A stretch of DNA of 64,000 nt from Methylotuvimicrobium sp. KM2 (lineage in GTDB: Bacteria; Pseudomonadota; Gammaproteobacteria; Methylococcales; Methylomonadaceae), in contig NZ_CP150634.1 in the NCBI RefSeq assembly GCF_038051925.1, positions 1,178,001-1,242,000 on the forward strand. The letters run 5' to 3'. Positions 57,074 through 64,000 of this stretch are shown here, piece by piece; the first letter of the stretch is position 1; each line of letters opens with the position of its first letter. The position numbers and the translations under genes are program-made. A model generated the notes under the pieces. The model had not been told where the DNA came from and did not search any database. It saw only the letters and a program-made list of their open reading frames with translations.

Positions 57074-58369
57074 ATGCAGGTTTCTGTCGAAAAAACATCG
57101 GAATTAAGCAGAAAAATGACCGTGAGCGTGCCTGAAGAGGTCGTTAAGGATAAAATGGAAAGCCGTTTTAAATCCTTGGCGCGCGAAGTCAAATTGGATG
57201 GTTTTCGACCGGGTAAAGTACCTCAGCATGTTATTAAAAAAATGTTCAAGGATAGGGTTCGAGAAGAAATCGCCGGTGATTTGATTCAGTCGACTTATTT
57301 TGAAGCCCTGCAAGAACAAAATTTAAGACCGGCAGGATATCCGCATATTCAGCCAATCGATGAGTCGGAGGGCTTCCAATACACGGCGGAGTTCGAAGTC
57401 TATCCCGAGATATCTCTTCAAGGAATTGACGGTATCGAAGTGGTTCGAAAAGTGGCGTCTGTCGAGGAAGCCGATCTTGACGCGATGATCGAGCAAATCA
57501 GAAATCAAAACAAAACTTGGGCTCCAGTGGAGCGTCCAGCTCAGGCTAACGATCAAGTTTGGATTAGCTTTTCTGGTGTTAGCGAAGGCGAGAATTTCAC
57601 CGATGGCAAAGTCGACGACTATCCTGTCGAGATCGGCGCCAACAAAATGATACCCGGATTCGAAGACAATCTGATTGGTTTGAGTGCCGGCGACGTCAAA
57701 ACTTTTACCGTGACATTCCCCGAACAATACGGTAACGCTAAGTTGGCAGGTAAGCCTGCGGAGTTTGAAGTTTCTGTAGCCAAGGTTGAAGAGTCTGTGG
57801 TTCCTGAAATAGACGCCGAATTTCTGAAAGATTACGGAGTTTTAGATGGCGATTTAACGACTTTCAAAGAGGATGTTAAGGCCAACATGGAACGGGAATT
57901 GAGGCAAGCTCTGCGTAACAACCTGAAAACTGCCGTAATGGATAGTTTGTATGCCAATATTTCGGTTACATTGCCTAAAACGCTTGTCGATCAGGAAGTC
58001 GAGGAAATAATCAAGCCCTATGTTGAAAACGCCAAAAAGCAAAATCGCAAGCTAGAGGAGTCTGAGTTACCTAGGGATGTTTTTGAGGAGCAGGCGCGTC
58101 GAAGAGTTGCTTTAGGCTTGATTCTGAGCGAGGTTATCCAGGCCAACAATATTAAAGTCGATGAAGCGAAAGTACGATCGACGATTGAAGATATGGCGCA
58201 AAGTTACGAGCGTTCTGAGGATGTTATTAATTGGTATTATTCCGATGAAAATCGTCTGAATGAAATTCGACAGCTGGTTTTGGAAGACCAAACCGTTGAG
58301 TGGATTGTCGAAAGAGCGAAAGTCACCGATGAAAAAGTCAATTTCGATGCTATCATGGGCAAGAAGTAA
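57074..58369 (+). CDS. tig: Trigger factor
   Basis: Ribosome-bound chaperone and prolyl isomerase. The 431 residues match E. coli (432). The N-terminal ribosome-binding signature is present near 43 (FRPGKVPQ), the central FKBP-type PPIase domain is around 150-245, and the C-terminal helical arms follow. The ATG at 57074 follows a GAGGT-type site. First gene of the tig-clpP-clpX-lon cluster. Confidence 0.97.
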   Translation: MQVSVEKTSELSRKMTVSVPEEVVKDKMESRFKSLAREVKLDGFRPGKVPQHVIKKMFKDRVREEIAGDLIQSTYFEALQEQNLRPAGYPHIQPIDESEGFQYTAEFEVYPEISLQGIDGIEVVRKVASVEEADLDAMIEQIRNQNKTWAPVERPAQANDQVWISFSGVSEGENFTDGKVDDYPVEIGANKMIPGFEDNLIGLSAGDVKTFTVTFPEQYGNAKLAGKPAEFEVSVAKVEESVVPEIDAEFLKDYGVLDGDLTTFKEDVKANMERELRQALRNNLKTAVMDSLYANISVTLPKTLVDQEVEEIIKPYVENAKKQNRKLEESELPRDVFEEQARRRVALGLILSEVIQANNIKVDEAKVRSTIEDMAQSYERSEDVINWYYSDENRLNEIRQLVLEDQTVEWIVERAKVTDEKVNFDAIMGKK

Positions 58370-58381
58370 CAGATCTTAGGA

Positions 58382-59035
58382 ATGCAAATGCACTATCGAA
58401 ATGAGTTAAATAATAACATGCAGCCACAGGCGGCCGGCGGTTTGGTCCCGATCGTCATTGAACAGACAGCTCGGGGCGAACGTTCGTTCGATATTTATTC
58501 CCGATTGCTCAAAGAGCGCGTGATTTTTTTGGTAGGGCAAGTCGAAGATTACATGGCCAATCTGGTTGTTGCGCAGTTATTGTTTCTCGAATCGGAAAAT
58601 CCGGATAAAGACATTCATCTTTATATTAATTCTCCGGGCGGTTCGGTGACCGCGGGTATGTCGATATACGATACAATGCAGTTTATCAAGCCCGATGTCA
58701 GTACAATGTGTATTGGTCAGGCGGCGAGTATGGGAGCATTGTTGTTAACTGGCGGCGCTAAAGGTAAACGTTTTTGTTTGCCTCACTCGCGCATGATGAT
58801 TCATCAACCTTTAGGCGGTTTTCAGGGGCAAGCTTCCGATATCGATATTCATGCTCGTGAAATATTATCAATTAGAGAAAAGCTCAATAAAGTTTTAGCT
58901 TTACATACCGGCCAGCCCATCGAAAAGATTCGTTTGGATACCGATAGGGATAACTTCTTGAGTGCGCACGATGCGGTCGAATATGGTTTGATCGATAAGG
59001 TCTTGACCAGTCGTGTCGGCGAAACTGTCAAATAA
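58382..59035 (+). CDS. clpP: ATP-dependent Clp protease proteolytic subunit
   Basis: Serine protease subunit of ClpXP/ClpAP, 217 residues (start could also be the ATG at 58388). The catalytic serine lies in [11 protein letters not shown] near 117, His in [12 protein letters not shown] near 142 and Asp about 50 residues on. The first ~20 residues are a propeptide. It is 12 bases after tig. Confidence 0.97.
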   Translation: MQMHYRNELNNNMQPQAAGGLVPIVIEQTARGERSFDIYSRLLKERVIFLVGQVEDYMANLVVAQLLFLESENPDKDIHLYINSPGGSVTAGMSIYDTMQFIKPDVSTMCIGQAASMGALLLTGGAKGKRFCLPHSRMMIHQPLGGFQGQASDIDIHAREILSIREKLNKVLALHTGQPIEKIRLDTDRDNFLSAHDAVEYGLIDKVLTSRVGETVK

Positions 59036-59118
59036 CAATTTGCTAATGTTCGGGATATCCTTTTTACTGAATCGATTGATGCGAATACTTCAGTCTTGGG
59101 GTATGTGGGAGTCTATTT

Positions 59119-60390
59119 ATGAGTAATGACAAAAGCGGTAAAGATGACGACAAGCTTCTTTATTGTTCTTTTTGCGGTAAAAGCCAGCATGAAGTCAGAA
59201 AACTGATTGCAGGTCCCTCGGTATACATATGCGACGAGTGCGTCGAGTTGTGTAACGATATTATCAGGGATGAATTGTTGGATGAGTCTTCAGAAGGCGA
59301 TGGCTCTCTGCCGAAACCGTTAGAAATTAAAAACGTGCTGGATGAATATGTCATCGGGCAGGAACGTGCTAAAAAAACATTGGCTGTTGCGGTTTATAAT
59401 CACTATAAACGATTACGCAGCAAATCCAGGAAAGATGAGGTCGAACTGGCGAAGAGTAATATTTTGCTTATCGGTCCGACCGGTTCGGGTAAAACCCTGT
59501 TGGCTGAAACATTGGCAAGATTGCTGGATGTTCCTTTCACGATCGCCGATGCGACCACATTAACCGAAGCCGGTTATGTCGGCGAAGATGTCGAAAACAT
59601 CATTCAAAAAATTCTGCAGAAGTGCGATTACGATGTTGAAAAGGCGGAATCGGGTATCGTATATATCGATGAAATCGATAAGATATCCAGGAAGGCCGAC
59701 AATCCGTCGATAACGCGTGATGTTTCAGGTGAGGGTGTGCAGCAAGCGTTATTGAAACTGATCGAAGGTACCGTAGCTTCAGTGCCTCCGCAAGGCGGTC
59801 GCAAGCATCCTCAGCAAGAATTTTTGCAAGTCAATACGGCGAATATTCTTTTTATTGTAGGTGGTGCATTCGCGGGATTGGATCGTGTGATCAAGGCCCG
59901 TTCCGAGAAAGGCGGCATCGGTTTTTCCGCCGAGGTCAAGGCCAAGGATAACGACAAGAATGTCGGAGAAATTTTTGCCCAGGTCGAAGCGGAGGATCTG
60001 ATCAAGTATGGCTTGATTCCCGAGTTTGTCGGTCGTCTGCCGGTTGTTGCAACGCTTGAAGAATTGGATGAGGAAGCGTTGGTCAAGATCTTAACCGAAC
60101 CTAAGAACGCCCTCGTCAAACAATATCAGCACTTATTTGAAATGGAAGGGGCCGAATTGGAGTTTAGAGAAGACTCTTTGCATGCCATTGCGCGCAAGTC
60201 TATGGAAAGAAAAACCGGAGCAAGAGGGTTGAGGACCATCGTTGAAAATGTCCTGTTGGATACAATGTATGAGCTGCCTTCAGCGGAAAATATCACAAAG
60301 GTCGTCGTGGATGAGGGTGTGATATCGGGCGAGTCTAAGCCGATTTTGGTTTATGAGTCCGAGATAAAAAAAGCGGCTTCGGATTCCTGA
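59119..60390 (+). CDS. clpX: Clp protease ATPase subunit ClpX
   Basis: AAA+ unfoldase that feeds ClpP. The 423 residues match E. coli (424). N-terminal four-cysteine zinc domain ([11 protein letters not shown] and CDECVELC, about 15-42), Walker A GPTGSGKT near 118, Walker [10 protein letters not shown] near 182, and the pore and sensor regions are seen. The ATG at 59119 follows an 83-bp gap after clpP. Confidence 0.97.
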   Translation: MSNDKSGKDDDKLLYCSFCGKSQHEVRKLIAGPSVYICDECVELCNDIIRDELLDESSEGDGSLPKPLEIKNVLDEYVIGQERAKKTLAVAVYNHYKRLRSKSRKDEVELAKSNILLIGPTGSGKTLLAETLARLLDVPFTIADATTLTEAGYVGEDVENIIQKILQKCDYDVEKAESGIVYIDEIDKISRKADNPSITRDVSGEGVQQALLKLIEGTVASVPPQGGRKHPQQEFLQVNTANILFIVGGAFAGLDRVIKARSEKGGIGFSAEVKAKDNDKNVGEIFAQVEAEDLIKYGLIPEFVGRLPVVATLEELDEEALVKILTEPKNALVKQYQHLFEMEGAELEFREDSLHAIARKSMERKTGARGLRTIVENVLLDTMYELPSAENITKVVVDEGVISGESKPILVYESEIKKAASDS

Positions 60391-60535
60391 TATCCCTTTT
60401 GCTAGTTAAGCTTCGGTGCAGGACTTCCGTTATCCATGGCGTTATACAAATCCGCTATGGCATAGCTCACTGGCTAAGTAACTATCTTGGTTATTTAGGT
60501 GCTAGTCAGGCGAGTCACAGGCCACTACCAAAACG

Positions 60536-60762
60536 TATCGTTCCCACGCTCTGCGCCACTGCCATTAAGTTAAGCCTTTTCTGGTTCCCACGGTCCTCCG
60601 TGGGAATCCGTACCTTGGCTGTCGAAACCAGATCGGTATGCGTTCCCACGCTGGAGCGATGGGAACGAGGAAAAATCTCCCCCAGCCACTCTTTTTCAAA
60701 GAGGGGAGTAAAACTCCAAGGATCTTAACTTAATGGCACTGACGCTCTGCGTGGGAACGATA
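60536..60762. repeat. Element H, copy 2, with insertion I
   Basis: Outer inverted ends TATCGTTCCCACGCTC and GCGTGGGAACGATA. It is split by element I (60562-60736). A fragment with D- and E-like sequence (TTATTTAGGTGCTAGTCAGG) lies just before it at about 60480-60520. Together they fill the clpX-lon gap apart from the terminator and promoter. Confidence 0.75.
60562..60736. mobile_element. MITE-like element I with 5-bp target duplication
   Basis: A 175-bp element with ends CCATTAAGTTAAG and CTTAACTTAATGG flanked by CACTG (60557-60561, 60737-60741). It carries an H-like sequence inside (GTTCCCACG...CGTTCCCACGCTGGAGC), so an H remnant may have been captured. It does not code. Confidence 0.78.
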
Positions 60763-60790
60763 GTGGGTGTGAATAATTACTATATTTCTT

Positions 60791-60839
60791 AGCATAAAAA
60801 AGGGCTTTATATGTTACATATAAAGCCCTTTTTTATGCT
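60791..60839. terminator. 49-base perfect palindrome, bidirectional terminator between clpX and lon
   Basis: AGCATAAAAAAGGGCTTTAT... pairs perfectly over 23 bp with the second half around a TTA loop. The GC core GGGC/GCCC followed by TTTTTT on either strand makes it a strong intrinsic terminator in both directions. It ends the tig-clpP-clpX transcript and makes lon a separate unit. Confidence 0.85.
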
Positions 60840-60866
60840 TACTTGCGATGGTTATTCTCTCAAAAC

Positions 60867-60894
60867 TTGCTATTTTAATAAGTGGCCTTATATT
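60867..60894 (+). promoter_or_regulatory. Candidate sigma-70 promoter of lon
   Basis: TTGCTA (60867-60872), 16-base spacer, TATATT (60889-60894); start near 60901, about 43 bases before the lon ATG. A heat-shock sigma-32 promoter would be expected for lon but was not clear. Confidence 0.4.
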
Positions 60895-60943
60895 AAAGTT
60901 ATTGAGAAATAATAAATGACCCCTTTTGCGGAAGCTTATTGAA

Positions 60944-63361
60944 ATGACAGTTATACATCAAACAAAAATGATCGTGCCGGTTTTGCCGTTAAGAGATGTC
61001 GTGGTTTATCCGCACATGGTGATTCCATTATTTGTGGGAAGGGACAAATCGATTGTCGCTCTCGATTCGGCAATGAAGGATAACAAGCAAGTGCTTTTAG
61101 TCGCACAAAAAGAAGCCGAAGTCGATGATCCGGATTTTACCGATTTATATCAGGTGGGAACATTGGCGAATATCCTCCAATTGCTTAAATTGCCTGACGG
61201 AACCGTAAAAGTGCTAGTCGAGGGCGGTAAACGCTGCCAGGTGCATAAATATGAGTTTTCCGACGGTTATTTTTCGGCCATGGTTTCCGAGATTAATGAC
61301 ATTATTACGATGTCCGAGCAAGAGCAGGAAGTCTTGCAACGTACTGCAATGGGATCTTTCGATCAATATGTCAAGCTGAACAACAAGATCCCTCCCGAGG
61401 TTTTGAATGCACTAGCCGGTATCGACGATCCGGGGCGTTTCGCCGATACCGTGGCGGCTCACATGACGCTGAAAGTTTCCGATAAACAAACGATATTGGA
61501 ATTATCCGATATTCAACAACGTTTGGAAGCTTTGATGACGTTGATGGAAGGCGAGGTCGATTTACTCGAAATGGAGAAGAGTATTCGCGGGCGCGTCAAG
61601 CAACAAATGGAGAAAAACCAAAGGGAGTATTATCTGAATGAACAGATGAAGGCGATACAAAAGGAATTGGGAGAAATGGACGATGCGCCTTACGAAATCG
61701 AAGAGCTTGAAAAGAAAATCAATTCGGCCGGTATGACGGCGGAAGCGAAAGAGAAGGCGACCGCTGAGCTCAATAAGTTGAAAATGATGTCGCCGATGTC
61801 GGCCGAAGCGACTGTGGTGCGTAACTATATCGACTGGATGGTTAATGTGCCATGGAAAAAGAAAACCAAGGTCAGGCATGATTTAAAAGTGGCGGAAGAG
61901 GTATTGGAAGCCGAGCATTACGGGCTTGAAAAAGTGAAAGAAAGGATTCTTGAGTATTTGGCCGTGCAACAAAGAGTTAAACGCTTGAAGGGTCCTATTT
62001 TATGCTTAGTGGGTCCTCCTGGTGTCGGCAAGACCTCATTAGGCGAATCGATTGCGCGTGCAACTAATCGTAAATATGTTCGCATGGCATTAGGCGGGGT
62101 TAGGGATGAGGCCGAAATTCGCGGGCATCGGCGTACTTATATCGGTTCTATGCCCGGCAAGATTTTGCAGAATTTGGCTAAGGTGAAAACGCGAAACCCG
62201 ATGTTTCTGTTGGACGAAATCGACAAAATGGCTGCCGATTTTCGTGGCGACCCGGCATCGGCATTATTAGAGGTCCTCGATCCCGAGCAAAATCACACCT
62301 TTTCGGATCATTATCTAGAAGTGGATTTCGATCTGTCCGATGTGATGTTTGTAGCGACGGCCAATACGATGAATATTCCGGCGGCATTACTTGATCGCAT
62401 GGAGGTTATTCGTCTCGCCGGCTACACTGAAGATGAAAAAATCAACATCGCGATGCGTTATTTGATTCCCAAGCAAATCAAAAATAACGGTTTGAAAGAA
62501 AAAGAAATCGACATTGATGAATCGGCGGTCAGGGATATTATTCGTTACTATACGCGAGAGGCGGGTGTCAGAAGCTTGGAGCGAGAGATTTCTAAAATTT
62601 GCCGTAAAGTCGTTAAGGATTTGTTGCTTCAACAAAAAGACGCTAAGGTACTAGTAGATTCGACTAACCTGGACAAATATTTGGGCGTTAGGCGTTTCAA
62701 TTACGGATTGGCGGAAGAGCATGATCAAATCGGTCAAGTGACCGGTTTGGCGTGGACCGAGGTTGGCGGCGAATTGCTGACGATTGAGACAGCGGTTATT
62801 CCGGGCAAAGGCAAGCAAACCGCAACCGGAAAACTCGGCGATGTGATGAAAGAGTCTATCGAGGCGGCAATGACTGTGGTGCGAAGTCGTGCGGCTGTGC
62901 TCGATATCGATAATGAAGTTTTTCAAAAAAACGATATTCACATTCATGTCCCTGAAGGAGCGACACCGAAAGATGGGCCTAGTGCCGGTATCGGTATGTG
63001 TACCGCGATTATTTCCGCATTGACCAAAATACCGGTTAAGGCTAGTGTAGCAATGACGGGGGAAATCACATTAAGAGGCGAAGTATTGCCTATCGGCGGC
63101 CTGAAAGAAAAGTTGCTGGCCGCTCATCGCGGAGGCATTACTACGGTTTTGATTCCTGCGGAAAATGAAAAAGATTTAGCCGAGATTCCGGTAAATATAA
63201 AAGAAAAGCTGACGATTAAATGTGTACACTGGATCGATGAGGTCTTGGTTGAAGCGTTGCAGTACATGCCTGTTCCCGGCAATAAGAAAAAATCGATTGA
63301 ACATGCTAAAAAAACCGAAGCGGCTGCTAAAGCAAAAAAACAGAATGTAACCGCGCATTAA
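60944..63361 (+). CDS. lon: ATP-dependent protease Lon
   Basis: AAA+ serine protease for damaged and regulatory proteins. Start at ATG 60944 ([20 protein letters not shown]) gives 805 residues; a TTG 18 bases upstream is less likely. The N-terminal substrate domain is followed by a coiled coil (about 190-280), Walker A GPPGVGKT near 357, Walker [10 protein letters not shown] near 420, and the protease domain with Ser680 in [10 protein letters not shown] and Lys near 723 in [12 protein letters not shown]. The C-terminus is a Lys/Ala-rich tail. Close to the E. coli numbering (Ser679, Lys722). Confidence 0.97.
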   Translation: MTVIHQTKMIVPVLPLRDVVVYPHMVIPLFVGRDKSIVALDSAMKDNKQVLLVAQKEAEVDDPDFTDLYQVGTLANILQLLKLPDGTVKVLVEGGKRCQVHKYEFSDGYFSAMVSEINDIITMSEQEQEVLQRTAMGSFDQYVKLNNKIPPEVLNALAGIDDPGRFADTVAAHMTLKVSDKQTILELSDIQQRLEALMTLMEGEVDLLEMEKSIRGRVKQQMEKNQREYYLNEQMKAIQKELGEMDDAPYEIEELEKKINSAGMTAEAKEKATAELNKLKMMSPMSAEATVVRNYIDWMVNVPWKKKTKVRHDLKVAEEVLEAEHYGLEKVKERILEYLAVQQRVKRLKGPILCLVGPPGVGKTSLGESIARATNRKYVRMALGGVRDEAEIRGHRRTYIGSMPGKILQNLAKVKTRNPMFLLDEIDKMAADFRGDPASALLEVLDPEQNHTFSDHYLEVDFDLSDVMFVATANTMNIPAALLDRMEVIRLAGYTEDEKINIAMRYLIPKQIKNNGLKEKEIDIDESAVRDIIRYYTREAGVRSLEREISKICRKVVKDLLLQQKDAKVLVDSTNLDKYLGVRRFNYGLAEEHDQIGQVTGLAWTEVGGELLTIETAVIPGKGKQTATGKLGDVMKESIEAAMTVVRSRAAVLDIDNEVFQKNDIHIHVPEGATPKDGPSAGIGMCTAIISALTKIPVKASVAMTGEITLRGEVLPIGGLKEKLLAAHRGGITTVLIPAENEKDLAEIPVNIKEKLTIKCVHWIDEVLVEALQYMPVPGNKKKSIEHAKKTEAAAKAKKQNVTAH

Positions 63362-63424
63362 TAGGCCTTTTTTTGTTAAAGTGTGCTTAAAACCGGAAAA
63401 TGCCTGGTCTGGAGAGTTTAAAGC

Positions 63425-63454
63425 TTGACACTTAAGGAGTCGTGTTGATATAAA
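63425..63454 (+). promoter_or_regulatory. Sigma-70 promoter of hupB
   Basis: Perfect TTGACA at 63425-63430, an 18-base spacer and TATAAA at 63449-63454. Transcription would start near 63461, leaving a leader of about 80 bases before hupB. Confidence 0.72.
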
Positions 63455-63542
63455 TGTTCGCTTTCTTATGTGGCGGGGGGCGGCATAAGAAAATAAGCGC
63501 TTTGCTTATACACTTAACTTTAATAATTTCCTAGGGGGAATA

Positions 63543-63815
63543 ATGAACAAATCTGAACTTATTGATGCTATCGCGGATTCATCAGGATTAACGAAAGCGG
63601 ATGCCGGTCGTGCCTTAGATGGTTTTTTAAGTGCGGTAACAACAGCTTTAAGCAAAGGCGATTCTTTAGCGTTGGTTGGTTTCGGTACGTTTTCTGTCAA
63701 AGAAAGAGCAGAGCGCAAAGGACGTAATCCGCAAACGGGTGAAGAAATTACCATTAGTGCTGCAAAAATTCCTACATTTAAAGCTGGTAAATCTTTAAAA
63801 GATGCTGTAAACTAG
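63543..63815 (+). CDS. hupB: DNA-binding protein HU, beta type
   Basis: A 90-residue histone-like protein that bends and compacts DNA. The whole chain fits [22 protein letters not shown] at the N-terminus, the [20 protein letters not shown] signature at 46-65 (with the DNA-intercalating Pro in the beta arm), and a [11 protein letters not shown]-terminus. A strong AGGGGG site precedes the ATG. Its place after lon is conserved in gammaproteobacteria. Confidence 0.97.
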   Translation: MNKSELIDAIADSSGLTKADAGRALDGFLSAVTTALSKGDSLALVGFGTFSVKERAERKGRNPQTGEEITISAAKIPTFKAGKSLKDAVN

Positions 63816-63829
63816 CGATTCTTTAGTCG

Positions 63830-63905
63830 GGTGCTTAGCTCAGCTGGGAGAGCATCGCCCTTACAAGGCGAGGGTCGGGGGTTCGATCCCCTCAGCACCC
63901 ACCAC
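63830..63905 (+). tRNA. tRNA-Val (anticodon TAC)
   Basis: 76 bases with encoded CCA. The acceptor stem GGGTGCT pairs with AGCACCC; the anticodon loop CTTACAA in stem CGCC/GGCG gives TAC; the T-loop is GTTCGATC. It lies 14 bases after hupB. Confidence 0.97.
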
Positions 63906-63913
63906 AGACTTAG

Positions 63914-63990
63914 GAGCGGTAGTTCAGTTGGTTAGAATACCGGCCTGTCACGCCGGGGGTCGCGGGTTCGAGCCCCGTCCGCTCCGCCAA
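63914..63990 (+). tRNA. tRNA-Asp (anticodon GTC)
   Basis: 77 bases with encoded CCA. The acceptor stem GGAGCGG pairs with CCGCTCC; the anticodon loop CTGTCAC in stem CCGGC/GCCGG gives GTC. Eight bases after tRNA-Val, so they are almost certainly co-transcribed. Confidence 0.97.
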
Positions 63991-64000
63991 ATATAAAACC

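Overview
The window is chromosomal DNA of a gammaproteobacterium. Housekeeping genes with clear gammaproteobacterial character dominate: parE, class I adenylate cyclase, hemCDXY, waaA, hfq-hflX-hflK-hflC-hisZ-purA, and tig-clpP-clpX-lon-hupB. Moderate GC, many dispersed palindromic repeats and paired LOV photosensors would suit a gamma-methanotroph (Methylococcales), but no methane-oxidation gene is present, so that placement is inference only.

Layout. 1-2190: 5' end of xseB (minus) and parE. 2651-12806: a type I restriction-modification island, hsdM / DUF1016 nuclease / hsdS / AlbA-type ATP-binding protein / hsdR / zinc peptidase, probably one operon and now split by a small palindromic insertion just before hsdR. 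13449-16828: a duplicated pair of an SRPBCC-fold gene plus a short LOV blue-light receptor, followed by a sterol-desaturase-family membrane oxygenase. 17158-21170: pyk and gap (minus) and a Tat-exported TRAP binding protein without its permease. 21786-25271: PilZ protein and cyaA (minus). 26248-32029: argH (minus) and hemC-hemD-hemX-hemY. 32341-38086: waaA and a run of small conserved genes. 38290-44762: hfq, hflX, hflK, hflC, hisZ, purA. 45345-50562: a PEBP-like protein and an EmrB / TolC-like / EmrA efflux operon (all minus). 50895-56259: a lipoprotein, norR and a TPR lipoprotein. 56875-63990: tRNA-Leu, the proteostasis cluster tig-clpP-clpX-lon, hupB, tRNA-Val and tRNA-Asp.

Nearly every longer intergenic gap is filled by small non-coding inverted-repeat elements. 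At least four kinds (called A, B, E and G here) share one two-hairpin core but carry different terminal arms. Other small elements (C, D, H, I, J, K, M) have inserted into these or into each other. Several insertions can be read directly because the host repeat exists uninterrupted elsewhere in the window and target duplications of 2, 4, 5 or 7 bp flank the insert. One locus at 12.8-13.2 kb is nested three deep.

The two most interesting items are (i) the twice-repeated SRPBCC + short-LOV cassette next to a di-iron membrane oxygenase, which looks like an uncharacterised light-linked lipid or ligand module, and (ii) the modular, nested palindromic element family.
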